Source: Gemmatimonadaceae bacterium (GTDB lineage Bacteria > Gemmatimonadota > Gemmatimonadetes > Gemmatimonadales > Gemmatimonadaceae). From it: DNA of 64,000 nt. Within the stretch, counting starts at the first letter, position 1, and every line of letters starts with the position of its first letter. The stretch spans positions 124,001-188,000 of the forward strand of contig DASUHB010000028.1 of assembly GCA_036273715.1 (NCBI GenBank), read 5' to 3'. Shown here in pieces: positions 1 to 8,818 of this stretch. The translations under genes were made by a program, and so were the position numbers. The notes beneath the pieces are model-generated. The model ran no database searches, was not told where the DNA came from, and saw only the letters and a list, made by a program, of their open reading frames with translations.

Positions 1-326
1 AGTTAGGCCAGGTGCTGCTCAACCTGATCAGCAACGGCACGCAGGCCATCGGCGAGAGCAAGGGCACGCTCACGCTGCGCGCGCGGGCCAACGGCGATCG
101 CATGGCGACGCTCGAGGTGCAGGATACCGGCAGCGGCATCGGGCCCGAGAACCTGCCGCACATTTTCGAGCCGTTGTTCACGACCAAGGCGCGCGGCCTC
201 GGGTTAGGCCTGTCGGTCGCGCGGTCGCTGGTCGTCGTCAACGGCGGTGAGCTGGCCGTAGAAAGCGAGAAGGGCCGCGGCAGCACGTTCACCGTGCGCG
301 TGCCGATCGTCGGAGCGCACCCATGA
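1..326 (+). CDS. sensor histidine kinase, C-terminal part (5' end outside window)
   Basis: This is the catalytic end of a two-component histidine kinase. The frame is open from the first base, so the start lies upstream of the window. The visible 107 residues form a HATPase_c fold: an N box (QVLLNLISNGTQAI), a G1 box (DTGSGIG), an F box (FEPLFTT) and a G2 box (GLGLGLSVARS), ending in the usual GSTFTVRVP strand. The dimerisation/phosphoacceptor part and any sensor domain are not visible. The stop overlaps the next start as ATGA, so it is translationally coupled to the double-receiver gene, its likely partner. Confidence 0.93.
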   Translation, partial: LGQVLLNLISNGTQAIGESKGTLTLRARANGDRMATLEVQDTGSGIGPENLPHIFEPLFTTKARGLGLGLSVARSLVVVNGGELAVESEKGRGSTFTVRVPIVGAHP

Positions 327-1051
327 CCAAGCGCCGCATCCTCATCGTGGACGACGACCGCCTGATGGTGCGCACCCTGCGTGACATCCTCGGCCTGCGA
401 GGTTGGGAAACGGACGGCGTGCACAGCGGCGAAGAAGCCGTGGCCGCGGTGCGCGTCAACGAATACGCGGTCGTCTTGATGGACGTGCGTATGTCCGGCA
501 TGACCGGCGTCGAGGCGCTCCATGAAATGCGTGCCTTGCGGCCCGATCTCCGCGTCATCCTCATGACCGCGTACGCGGCCAACGAGCTCCTCGCCCAGGC
601 CGAACGCGACGGAGCGCTGCACGTCTTTCCGAAACCCGTCGCGCTCGAACGTTTGATGGAGATGCTGGAGGCCGTGATCACCGATGCCCGCTCGGTGCTC
701 ATCGTCGATGATGATGCGGACTTTCTGCGGACGCTCGCCGATCTGGTCGCTGCGCGCGGCTACGGAACGCTGCAGGCGGGCACATTGGACGAGGCGCTCG
801 CGCTGCTCCAGGCGCAGCTGCCCGGCGCGGTGATGCTGGACCTTCGACTGGACGGCCTCGAGCCGCGCGAGAACGTATTGGCTATCAAGAGCGTGAGTCC
901 GGCAGTCGCACTCATTTTGTACAGCGGACATCCAGCCGCGCTCGAGCAAACCACCGGTAGTCTGCCGCCTAAGTTCATTCGCGCCATTCTTCAGAAGCCC
1001 TTCCCTCCCGATCGGGTGTTTGAGCTGCTCGATGAGATCTTCGCTGGCTGA
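323..1051 (+). CDS. response regulator with two tandem receiver domains
   Basis: The 242-residue protein has two CheY-like receiver domains and no output domain. The first (about residues 5-118) has the acidic pair in LIVDDD, the phosphoacceptor Asp in LMDVRMSG and the conserved Lys in FPKPV. The second (about 125-240) repeats this with LIVDDDAD, MLDLRLDG and LQKPFPP. It probably relays phosphate between the upstream kinase and the downstream hybrid kinase. The ATG overlaps the upstream stop by 4 bases, and its 3' end overlaps the next gene by 20 bases, indicating one operon. Confidence 0.9.
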   Translation: MTKRRILIVDDDRLMVRTLRDILGLRGWETDGVHSGEEAVAAVRVNEYAVVLMDVRMSGMTGVEALHEMRALRPDLRVILMTAYAANELLAQAERDGALHVFPKPVALERLMEMLEAVITDARSVLIVDDDADFLRTLADLVAARGYGTLQAGTLDEALALLQAQLPGAVMLDLRLDGLEPRENVLAIKSVSPAVALILYSGHPAALEQTTGSLPPKFIRAILQKPFPPDRVFELLDEIFAG

Positions 1052-2945
1052 CTCGCTTGCCGTCCTCGTCGTCGACGACGACGACGCGATGCTGCGGACC
1101 ATCGGCGACCTGCTGACGCTCCGCGGATATCGTTCCTTCGGCGCGGCCACGGCGCTCAAGGGCCTGGAAGTCGCGTCGCACATGGACCTGCCGCCGGCCG
1201 TTGCGTTAGTCGATCTCCGGCTTCCCGACATGGATGGCTTCGAGCTCGTTGGGCATCTGCGGCTGGTGTCGCAGCTCACCGAGGTCGTGATCCTCACCGG
1301 CAACGCGTCGCTCGACAGCGCCGTGCGTGCGCTGCGCGAACAGAGCTACGACTATCTGGTGAAGCCGGTGCAGCCGGAGTTTCTGCTGCAGAGCGTCGAT
1401 CGCGCCGCCGAGCGCTGGCGCCGCAAGAGCGCCGAGGCGGCCATGCACGAGAGTCAGGAGCGGCTGCGCCGGATCTTCGAGCACGTCGGCGACGCGCTGC
1501 TCATCGCCTCGGAGGACGGCGCGATCGTCGACGCCAATCCCGCCGCCTGCCGGCTCGCCGGACGTTCGGCAGACGAAATGCGGGGGCTCACCGTGCAGGA
1601 AGCGCTCGGCCTTCCCGATGTCGACGCGGGATCGAGCCGCGGCCGCGCGCGCCGGACGCTGCCTAACGGGGAGTACCGCGTCAAACAGCAGAGCGCGACC
1701 CAGGTGCTCGACCTCCGGTCGGCCGCCTTCGTGCCGGGCATGGTGGCGTACTGCGTGCGCGATCTCACCGCCCAACGGCGCCTCGAGGAGGAGCTGCATC
1801 AGTCGCGGAAGATGGATGCCATCGGCCGGCTCGCCGGCGGCGTCGCGCACGACTTCAACAACGTGCTCACCGCCATCACCTGCTACAGCGAGATCCTCCT
1901 CGGCGCCTTCGAGGAAGCCGATGACCGCCGCACCGATGTGCTCGAGATCAAGAAAGCCGCGCGCCGCGCCGCGGCGCTCACCGGCCAGCTCCTCGCCTTC
2001 AGCCGGCGCCAGGTGCTGCAACCGCGCATTCTCGATCTCAACTTCGTGGTCGACGACATGCAGCGCCTGCTCGCGCGCATGATCGGCGAGGACATTCAGC
2101 TGACGATCAAACACGACGCCGAACCGCAAACCGTCCGCGCCGACCCCGGGCAGTTAGGCCAGGTGGTGATGAACCTCGCCGTCAACGCACGCGACGCCAT
2201 GCCATCCGGCGGCGAGCTCACGCTGGCCACGGGCGGCGCGACGCTCGAGACGCCGCTGGCCCATGCGCACGGCGTCGTCCCGCCCGGCGACTATGCCACC
2301 CTGCGCGTCACCGATAGCGGCCACGGCATGTCCGACGCCGTGCTCGCACACTTGTACGAGCCGTTCTTTACCACCAAGGAAAAGGGTCGCGGCACGGGCC
2401 TCGGGCTCTCGACCGTGTACGGCATCGTGTCGCAGAGCGCCGGACATATCGTGGTCACGAGCACGGAAGGCGGCGGGAGCACCTTCACGGTCTACCTGCC
2501 GCGCGTCAAGGAGCGTGAGAACGAGCCGGAGACGTCTTCCACGCCGGTCGTTCCGTCCAGCGGACACGAGACGATCCTGTTCGTCGAGGACGATCCCGCT
2601 GTGCGAACGCTCGTCGTGCGGGTGCTCGAAGCACACGGCTATCACGTCATCGCGGCCGCCGACGCAAAGGAAGCGTTGGCCGCAGCTGCGGCACACGCCG
2701 GTGACATTCATCTCCTCGTCACCGACGTCGTGATGCCCGGCTGGAACGGCCGCGAGCTGGCCGATAGACTGTCCGAGGCGCGGCCGGGCATCCACGTGCT
2801 CTATCTGTCGGGCTATGCCGACGATGCGCTCCTCCGCCGCGGCGTGACCGCGCGGCACACCTGGCTCCTCCAGAAACCCTTCGACACGGCCGCCCTGCTC
2901 GGCAAGATCCAGGAAGCGCTCGGCACGTCGTCGGCTGTCCGCTGA
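1032..2945 (+). CDS. hybrid histidine kinase REC-PAS-HisKA-HATPase-REC
   Basis: Order of domains in about 637 residues: receiver (1-120, VVDDDD, ALVDLRLPD, VKPV), PAS (about 140-245), HisKA with the phosphoacceptor in GGVAHDFNN (His near residue 273), HATPase_c (about 365-485, DSGHGM, FEPFFTTKE, GTGLGLSTV) and a second receiver (about 510-630, VEDDP, VTDVVMPG, QKPF). No membrane segment is seen, so it is cytoplasmic. A TTG at 1020 would add four residues; the ATG at 1032 is preferred because it starts just before the receiver fold. It overlaps the preceding gene by 20 bases and ends the operon. Confidence 0.9.
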   Translation: MRSSLADSLAVLVVDDDDAMLRTIGDLLTLRGYRSFGAATALKGLEVASHMDLPPAVALVDLRLPDMDGFELVGHLRLVSQLTEVVILTGNASLDSAVRALREQSYDYLVKPVQPEFLLQSVDRAAERWRRKSAEAAMHESQERLRRIFEHVGDALLIASEDGAIVDANPAACRLAGRSADEMRGLTVQEALGLPDVDAGSSRGRARRTLPNGEYRVKQQSATQVLDLRSAAFVPGMVAYCVRDLTAQRRLEEELHQSRKMDAIGRLAGGVAHDFNNVLTAITCYSEILLGAFEEADDRRTDVLEIKKAARRAAALTGQLLAFSRRQVLQPRILDLNFVVDDMQRLLARMIGEDIQLTIKHDAEPQTVRADPGQLGQVVMNLAVNARDAMPSGGELTLATGGATLETPLAHAHGVVPPGDYATLRVTDSGHGMSDAVLAHLYEPFFTTKEKGRGTGLGLSTVYGIVSQSAGHIVVTSTEGGGSTFTVYLPRVKERENEPETSSTPVVPSSGHETILFVEDDPAVRTLVVRVLEAHGYHVIAAADAKEALAAAAAHAGDIHLLVTDVVMPGWNGRELADRLSEARPGIHVLYLSGYADDALLRRGVTARHTWLLQKPFDTAALLGKIQEALGTSSAVR

Positions 2946-2952
2946 CGCGCGG

Positions 2953-3762
2953 TCAGTCGGCGCGCTCGATGACTAACGGACCGTTGGTCGTCACGGCGCG
3001 GACCGTCGGACCGCCGGACCCGAGGTCGGTCTCGAGGTGGCGCAGGATCTGTCCCTGAACCGTAATAGGGATCCCGATCGACATCGGCCCGTTCGACGTC
3101 CCCGTCTCGAGATGCGCCGAGTACGCGTCGGGAATGCTGATGGTCGCCGGACCGTTGGTCGTCTCCGCATCGAGCCCCCGTCCAACCCACGTTTTGCCGG
3201 TGAGACGCACCGAGAGCGGCCCATTCGTCGTGCGGCCGTGCACGTCGCCGCCCGCGTCGTCGATGTCCAACGGTCCGTTCACCGCGCTCAGCTCGATCTT
3301 GCCGTGCACCGACTGGATCGCCACCGGTCCGTTGGTCGCGGTGAGGGAGAGGTCGGACGCGCGCGGCACCAGCACGTCGAACGACACCGACCAGGACGCG
3401 CCATCGTGCGTGCGCGGCCCGTTGGCGTGGATGTGGCCGTTCGACATGTCGATCGAGATCTGCTTGGCCATCGCCTGCGCCTCATCGTCGCTGCGCGCCT
3501 GCGTTTGGATGTGCGCGATGACGTCGATGCTGTCGCGATCCCAACCGGCCACGCGCGCTCCGCCGTTCTCTCCGCCATCCACGGTGATCGTCCCGCCGGA
3601 CGCATGCGCGCCCATCGTGCGCTCCTCGCAATAGCGGGGACGGTCCGTGTCCGCCTCGCGGCAGCGCTCGAGCCAGTTACGCTCGTGGTGCTGGGCATGG
3701 ACGGCGGGCGCCGCCCACACGAACGCGATCATCGCGGCAACAGCAGACAGGCAGCGACGCAT
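2953..3762 (-). CDS. secreted DUF4097-type repeat protein
   Basis: 269 residues with a Sec signal peptide (MRRCLSAVAAMIAFVWAA..., cleavage probably after VHA). The mature part carries at least six evenly spaced (T/S/V)NGP repeats, such as TATNGPVAI, AVNGPLDI and TSNGPMSI, each followed by a short beta strand, as in the DUF4097/putative adhesin beta-helix family. Role unknown; probably periplasmic or surface. The ATG is chosen because it begins the signal peptide and has CCGGAGGC 4 bases upstream. The frame continues open into the permease gene, but that extension is only a shadow reading. Confidence 0.85.
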   Translation of the reverse strand: MRRCLSAVAAMIAFVWAAPAVHAQHHERNWLERCREADTDRPRYCEERTMGAHASGGTITVDGGENGGARVAGWDRDSIDVIAHIQTQARSDDEAQAMAKQISIDMSNGHIHANGPRTHDGASWSVSFDVLVPRASDLSLTATNGPVAIQSVHGKIELSAVNGPLDIDDAGGDVHGRTTNGPLSVRLTGKTWVGRGLDAETTNGPATISIPDAYSAHLETGTSNGPMSIGIPITVQGQILRHLETDLGSGGPTVRAVTTNGPLVIERAD

Positions 3763-3851
3763 GCAAGCCTCCGGATTGGCACCGTTGAAATGTCCGGCGC
3801 TGGGCCGGCCATCGAACTTCGACAGCGCCAATCCGGAATTGGTTTGTGGCC

Positions 3852-5315
3852 TCAGTCGGCCGCGATTGCCGCAGTTGGGCCCGCCTCGCGAATACGCTGC
3901 GCGTGGTACCGGCCGTACCAGAAATAGATCGCGAGACCCACCACCAGCCAGATCACCAGCCGCGCCCACGTCTCGAGCGGCAATCCGATCATCTGTGCGA
4001 AGCAGATCAGCGCGCCGAGGATCGGAACCCACGGCATGCCCGGGGTCTTGAACGGCCGGTGCAGATGCGGTTCGCGACGCCGCAACACGAGCACACCCAT
4101 GCACACCATCACGAACGCCAGCAGCGTGCCCATCGCCGTGAGCTGCGTGAGCACCGCGATCGGGAACAGGCCGGCGACGAGCGCGACCACGACGCCGGTG
4201 ATGGCGGTGGTGACGTACGGCGTGCGGAAGCGCGGATGGATTTTGCCTAACAACGGCGGCAGGAGCCCGTCGCGGCTCATCGAATAGAAGATGCGCGGCT
4301 GCCCGAGCAGCATCACCAGCATCGTGCTGGTGAGCCCCATGATCGCGCCGAGCTTGACGATCGGCTTGAGCCACCCGATCCCCGTCGCATCGATGCCTAA
4401 CGCGATCGGCGCCGGCACGTTGAGCTGCGTGTACTTGACGATGCCGGTGAGGACCAGCGCCACCGCCACGTACATCACCGTACAAATGACGAGCGAGGCC
4501 ATGATCCCGATCGGCATGTCGCGCTGCGGATTCCGCGCTTCCTGCGCTGCCGTCGACACGGCATCGAAGCCGATGAACGCGAAGAAGATCACGCCGGCGC
4601 CGCGCAGCACCCCGCTCCACCCGTACACGCCGAAGTGGCCTGCGTTGGGCGGGATGAACGGATGCCAGTTCGCACGGTTGATGTACGCGGCGCCGAACGC
4701 GATGAACAGGAGCAGCACGGCCACCTTGATCACCACGATCAGCGTGTTGAGTCCGGCCGATTCGCGAATGCCGATGATCAGCAGCACGGAGATCGCCAGG
4801 ACGACCAGCGCCGCCGGCACATTGAAGATTCCATGCACCGTCGCGCCGCCCGACAGCGCCACCACCGATCCCGGCGGCCCGGCCCACTGCGCGGGAATGC
4901 CCAACCCGACGTCCTGCAGAAAGCTCTGGACGTTGCCCGCCCACCCCACGGCGATCGTCGACGCGCCCAGCGCGTACTCGAGAATGAGGTCCCAGCCGAT
5001 GATCCAGGCGAAGATCTCGCCTAACGTCGCGTAGGCGTACGTGTACGCGCTCCCGGCCACCGGAATCATGCTCGCGAACTCGGCGTAGCACAGCCCCGCG
5101 AACGCGCAGCCCACGCCGGCGATGAGCATCGAGATCACGAGCGCCGGTCCGGCGAACTGCGCCGCGGCGGTTCCGGTGATCACGAAGATGCCGGCCCCGA
5201 TCACCGCCCCGATGCCGAGCGTGGTGAGACTGAAGGCGCCTAACGAACGCCGGAGCGTGCCCGACTCCGCTTCGACCATCAAGTCGGACAGCGGCTTCTT
5301 GGACAGGAGACTCAT
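3852..5315 (-). CDS. APC-family amino-acid permease
   Basis: 487 residues with about twelve hydrophobic helices. It starts with the typical cytoplasmic N-terminus and first helix of the amino acid-polyamine-organocation family (TLGIGAVIGAGIFVITG). Family members such as YfnA and the cationic amino-acid transporters exchange or import amino acids by proton symport. The ATG at 5315 is preferred over an in-frame start at 5402 because it puts the usual short N-terminal tail before helix 1. Substrate cannot be deduced. The gene diverges from the kinase operon at 5543, with the GTCAG repeat array between them. Confidence 0.88.
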   Translation of the reverse strand: MSLLSKKPLSDLMVEAESGTLRRSLGAFSLTTLGIGAVIGAGIFVITGTAAAQFAGPALVISMLIAGVGCAFAGLCYAEFASMIPVAGSAYTYAYATLGEIFAWIIGWDLILEYALGASTIAVGWAGNVQSFLQDVGLGIPAQWAGPPGSVVALSGGATVHGIFNVPAALVVLAISVLLIIGIRESAGLNTLIVVIKVAVLLLFIAFGAAYINRANWHPFIPPNAGHFGVYGWSGVLRGAGVIFFAFIGFDAVSTAAQEARNPQRDMPIGIMASLVICTVMYVAVALVLTGIVKYTQLNVPAPIALGIDATGIGWLKPIVKLGAIMGLTSTMLVMLLGQPRIFYSMSRDGLLPPLLGKIHPRFRTPYVTTAITGVVVALVAGLFPIAVLTQLTAMGTLLAFVMVCMGVLVLRRREPHLHRPFKTPGMPWVPILGALICFAQMIGLPLETWARLVIWLVVGLAIYFWYGRYHAQRIREAGPTAAIAAD

Positions 5316-5417
5316 CGTCGGATGACCTCGCGCGAGGGGAAGGCAGCAGACCCAGGTCGTGCCGTGCGCGAAGATGACGACGCGCCGCGGCCGCCCCGTC
5401 ATGGCCGCGTCTGGGGC

Positions 5418-5458
5418 GTCAGCACCGCGTCAGCGCGTCTGTCAGAGTTCAGTCAGAG
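5418..5458. promoter_or_regulatory. four GTCAG direct repeats at 11-12 bp steps, PhoB/OmpR-type box
   Basis: GTCAG begins at 5418, 5429, 5441 and 5452. The first two read GTCAGC and the last two GTCAGAG. The 11/12/11 bp steps put all copies on one face of the helix, as in pho-box-like sites where OmpR-family regulators bind head to tail. The array lies 85 bp upstream of the kinase-regulator operon and about 100 bp upstream of the divergent permease. Autoregulation by the downstream regulator is inference. Confidence 0.6.
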
Positions 5459-5542
5459 CTCCCCTTCCCGCACCCCCGCGCACCGTACATCCTGCAATTG
5501 GTTCGTGTCGCGCTCACATCGGGCGCCGTCTGCGAGGAGCCA

Positions 5543-7252
5543 ATGCCGTTGTCGTTCGCTCGGCGACAGTCCGGAGTCGACCGCCAGCCAGCCATTTGGC
5601 GCTCGCGGGCATCGCTGCTCGTCGCGCTGCTCGGCCTCACGTTCGTTCTCGCCGCGGTCCTCGCGTACGAAGCGCACGATGCCGCGCGATCGCACCGCGT
5701 GACCGCGGAGCGCGCGCTCCGGGATTACGCAACCTTCGCCGCATGGGAACTGCTCGCCAACGCCACCGACACGGTCGGCCCAACGCTGTCCGCGGCGTTG
5801 GCGCCCGTCACGGCAGGCATCGCCGCGACGCCGTATGACGCGCTCCCCGGCCCCGCCGTGCTCGCCGCGTCCGGCGGCGCGGCGCTCCGCTGCGCAAATC
5901 AACGAGACGACGCCGCGCGCTGGTACTTCCGTCTCGATTTCCGCGACGGCTCATTCGCGACCGTCGGCGCCACGCCACTCGCAGAGGAACGCTCCTTGGT
6001 CCGTGCGGCGGTCGACCAACAAGCGCGCACCGTCTATCGTCCCGATTGGTCGTATGCGACGCTGCTCGTGGGACGGGGCTCCGCCGAGCGCGCCGTCGCG
6101 TACGCGGTGAAGTACGCGGTGCACGGTGCGCCGATCGCAGCCTTCGGATTCTCCACGTGCGCCGATGCGCTGGGCGCTCCGGTGTTCGCGGGCGTGATGA
6201 GCCGGCACCCGCTGCTGCCGCGAACGCTCGCAATGCACGAGCCCAACGACTCGCTGGTCTCGGTCACCGTGCTCGGCCCGACGGGCGACACGATCTGGGA
6301 CTCGGGCCGGCGCAGCCTCACGCCGTTCACCGCCGACGCCTCACAGGAGACGTTCGGCGGCCTCACGGCGCGCGCCACGCTGCGGCCGCTGGCCGTCGAG
6401 CGGCTCGCGTTAGGCGCGATCCCGCAGTCCAAGGTTTCGCTTCTCCTCGGCCTCCTCGCCCTCACGGCCGGGATGATGGTGTTGGCGGTGCTCCAACTCC
6501 GCCGCGAGCAGGAGCTCGGGCGGCTCCGCTCCGATTTCATCTCGAGCGTCTCCCACGAGCTGCGCACGCCGCTCGCCCAGATCCTGCTCTTCGCCGAAAC
6601 GCTCCGGTTGGGCCGCGTGCGGAGCGCGGCCGAGCGCGCCGGCGCCACCGACGTCATCGTCCATGAAGCGCGGCGCCTCATGCAGCTCGTCGAGAACGTG
6701 CTGCTGTTCTCGCGCAGCGAGCGCCGCATGACGCGGCTGCGTCCCGAGCCGACGGCGCTCGCTCCGTGCGTCCGGGAAACCGTGGAAACCTGGCGCCCGC
6801 TCGCCGTGGCGGCCGACGTCACGCTGTGCACCCGCCTCGATGCGCACGTCGTGGCGCTGCTCGACCGGAGCGCGGTGCGCCAGATGCTGCTCAACCTGCT
6901 CGACAACGCCATCAAGTACGGACCGGCGGGCCAGACCGTCACCATCACCGTCGACCGGCAGGGCAGCCGCGCGCGGCTCATGGTGCACGACCAGGGGCCC
7001 GGCGTCCCGTTAGGCGAGCGGGACCGCGTCTGGCAGCCGTTCCAGCGCCTCGAGCGCGACGTGCGCTCCGCGGCCGCCGGGAGCGGCATCGGCCTCTACG
7101 TGGTGCGCGAGCTCGCCGCGATGCAACACGGCGACGTGTGGGTCGAAGACGCCACGTCCGGCGGCGCATGCTTCGGCGTCTCGTTCCCGCTCGTCGACGC
7201 GCCCGAGCACCTAACGCCGAGCGCCGAGGCTGTCGGCACGGCTCGCCCATGA
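5543..7252 (+). CDS. membrane sensor histidine kinase
   Basis: 569 residues. A first membrane helix (about 20-40) is followed by a roughly 260-residue extracytoplasmic domain of unknown ligand, a second helix (about 300-322), HisKA (FISSVSHELRTPL, His near residue 338) and HATPase_c (N box MLLNLLDNAIKYG, DQGPGV, GSGIGLYVV). No HAMP domain is evident. The ATG at 5543 is chosen over a start at 5498 because GAGGAG sits 3 bases before it and the protein then begins just before helix 1. It overlaps the regulator gene as ATGA. A TACATC at 5486-5491 could be its -10 box. Confidence 0.9.
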   Translation: MPLSFARRQSGVDRQPAIWRSRASLLVALLGLTFVLAAVLAYEAHDAARSHRVTAERALRDYATFAAWELLANATDTVGPTLSAALAPVTAGIAATPYDALPGPAVLAASGGAALRCANQRDDAARWYFRLDFRDGSFATVGATPLAEERSLVRAAVDQQARTVYRPDWSYATLLVGRGSAERAVAYAVKYAVHGAPIAAFGFSTCADALGAPVFAGVMSRHPLLPRTLAMHEPNDSLVSVTVLGPTGDTIWDSGRRSLTPFTADASQETFGGLTARATLRPLAVERLALGAIPQSKVSLLLGLLALTAGMMVLAVLQLRREQELGRLRSDFISSVSHELRTPLAQILLFAETLRLGRVRSAAERAGATDVIVHEARRLMQLVENVLLFSRSERRMTRLRPEPTALAPCVRETVETWRPLAVAADVTLCTRLDAHVVALLDRSAVRQMLLNLLDNAIKYGPAGQTVTITVDRQGSRARLMVHDQGPGVPLGERDRVWQPFQRLERDVRSAAAGSGIGLYVVRELAAMQHGDVWVEDATSGGACFGVSFPLVDAPEHLTPSAEAVGTARP

Positions 7253-7944
7253 CACGCATTCTCGTGATCGAGGACAATCGCAACCTCGCCATGGGGCTGC
7301 GCAACAACCTCGAGATCGAGGGCTACCAGGTGGAGCTCGCGGGCGACGGCAACACGGGCCTCGAGCGCGCGCGCGCCGGCGCGCCCGACGTGATCATCCT
7401 CGATCTCATGCTGCCCGGCCTCGATGGCTATCGCGTCCTGCGCGCCCTGCGCGCCGACGGCTGCGAGACGCCGGTGCTCATCCTCAGCGCCCGCGGCGAA
7501 GAAACGGACAAGGTGCTGGGCTTTCGGTTAGGCGCGGACGACTACGTCACCAAGCCGTTTGGACTGCTGGAGCTCCTGGCGCGCGTCGACGCGCTGCTGC
7601 GCCGCGCAGCGAACGGCGCCCGCGCCGCCCGCGGCGCGCTCGCGCCCCGCGAGCAACTCGGTGACATCGAGATCGACACCACCACGCGCACGGTCTCTCG
7701 CGCCGGCGAGCCGGTGCCGCTCCGACCCAAGGAATACGAGCTGCTCGTCGCGCTGCTGCGCCGCCGCGGACGGCTCGCGTCGCGCGATGAGCTGCTGCAG
7801 GATGTCTGGGGCTACGCCTCGGAAGTCGTGAGCCGCACGGTCGACACGCACATCGCCGAGTTGCGCCGCAAGCTGGAGCGCAATCCGGCCGCGCCCGACT
7901 TCATCCTCACGGTCCGGAAAGCGGGCTACCGCATCCGCATCTAG
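7249..7944 (+). CDS. OmpR/PhoB-family response regulator
   Basis: 231 residues: receiver domain (LVIEDNR, Asp in IILDLMLPG, Thr/Ser in LILSARG, Lys in TKPFG) and a C-terminal winged helix (about 130-230; RPKEYELLVALL, SRTVDTHIAELRRKL). It is the DNA-binding partner of the kinase encoded just upstream, to which it is coupled by an ATGA overlap. The four GTCAG repeats upstream of the operon are the obvious candidate site. A GCCTAAC copy follows directly after the stop. Confidence 0.93.
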   Translation: MTRILVIEDNRNLAMGLRNNLEIEGYQVELAGDGNTGLERARAGAPDVIILDLMLPGLDGYRVLRALRADGCETPVLILSARGEETDKVLGFRLGADDYVTKPFGLLELLARVDALLRRAANGARAARGALAPREQLGDIEIDTTTRTVSRAGEPVPLRPKEYELLVALLRRRGRLASRDELLQDVWGYASEVVSRTVDTHIAELRRKLERNPAAPDFILTVRKAGYRIRI

Positions 7945-7963
7945 CCGCCTAACGAAATCGCGT

Positions 7964-8818
7964 TCAACCCGCCAGCGCCGCCCGTTCGCCGGCGTCGACC
8001 AGCGAGCGACCCTCGTAGCTCGTCGGAACCGCCACACCCAGCGCACTGAGCACGGTCGGCGGCACGTCGAGTAGCTGCGCCCCCTCGCGCAGCGAGCCGC
8101 CCGACACCCCGCCGCCGGCAAGAACGATCGGTATGGTCCGGTCTAACGGATGCGGGCTGTCGTGATCCGTCGGCACCTGGCCGCCGCCGCCGTGATCCGC
8201 TATGGCGATCAGCAGCGTCTTGCTCGACGGCCGGAGATCGATGCGCTCGACGAGTTGGCCGAGCGACGCGTCCAACGCGTAGGCCGCCCGTTGGTACGGA
8301 TCGGACATCCACCCGTGGTCGTGCCCCGCGTCATCGCAATCCGGCCAGTGCATGAGGATGAGTCCGCGGTCCTGCGCCGCGAGCGCATCCGTCGCGCAGG
8401 CGAGCACGTCCCTCGCGCAGGTGCCGTGAAACGTCGCCGAGCCGACACCCAGCCAGCCCGCGATGCGCCGCGCGATGCCGCGCATCAGCCACGGCACGCG
8501 ACACATGAACGCAGACGACGGATAGCCGGCCTCGCCCAACACGCGCGGCAAGGGATGCATCCGCCCGCGGCTCCGCGGCAGATGAAAGCGCGTGCTCCGC
8601 ACGCCGTGTGTGTCCGGCGCCACGCCCGTTAGGAGCGATGCCATGCATGCCGCCGTGACGCTCGGCGCGACGGTCGTCCCGCGCAGCGTCGACGCGCCGC
8701 CCGCGGCAAGCCGCGCCACGTTCGACAGCCGCAACGCCTCGATCGCATCCGGACGCAGTCCATCCAGCACCACCACCACCAGCCGCTGGACGGAATGCGC
8801 GATCGTCAGATCCGGCAT
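7964..8818 (-). CDS. alkaline-phosphatase-superfamily phosphodiesterase/sulfatase-like protein
   Basis: 284 residues. The metal-site order of the alkaline phosphatase/type I phosphodiesterase superfamily is visible: Asp in VVVLDGLRPDA, a Thr/Ser-rich nucleophile loop (TTVAPSVTAAC), then HWPDCDDAGHDHG and IADHGGGG supplying Asp and His ligands. No clear signal peptide is present, so location is uncertain. The substrate is not deducible; a phosphodiester or phosphonate is likely. It converges with the regulator gene at 7944, with only 19 bases between. Confidence 0.82.
   Translation of the reverse strand: MPDLTIAHSVQRLVVVVLDGLRPDAIEALRLSNVARLAAGGASTLRGTTVAPSVTAACMASLLTGVAPDTHGVRSTRFHLPRSRGRMHPLPRVLGEAGYPSSAFMCRVPWLMRGIARRIAGWLGVGSATFHGTCARDVLACATDALAAQDRGLILMHWPDCDDAGHDHGWMSDPYQRAAYALDASLGQLVERIDLRPSSKTLLIAIADHGGGGQVPTDHDSPHPLDRTIPIVLAGGGVSGGSLREGAQLLDVPPTVLSALGVAVPTSYEGRSLVDAGERAALAG

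Noticed and set aside
1206-2129. Long minus-strand frame inside the hybrid kinase gene
   Set aside because: It is the complement of clear kinase, PAS and receiver motifs; the translation (many His/Glu/Arg/Gly) matches no fold.
2953-5091. Single 712-codon frame covering the DUF4097 gene and most of the permease gene
   Set aside because: Only the part after the internal ATG at 3762 has a signal peptide and the family repeats. The rest is Arg/Gly-rich and antiphase to the permease, a shadow frame typical of GC-rich DNA.
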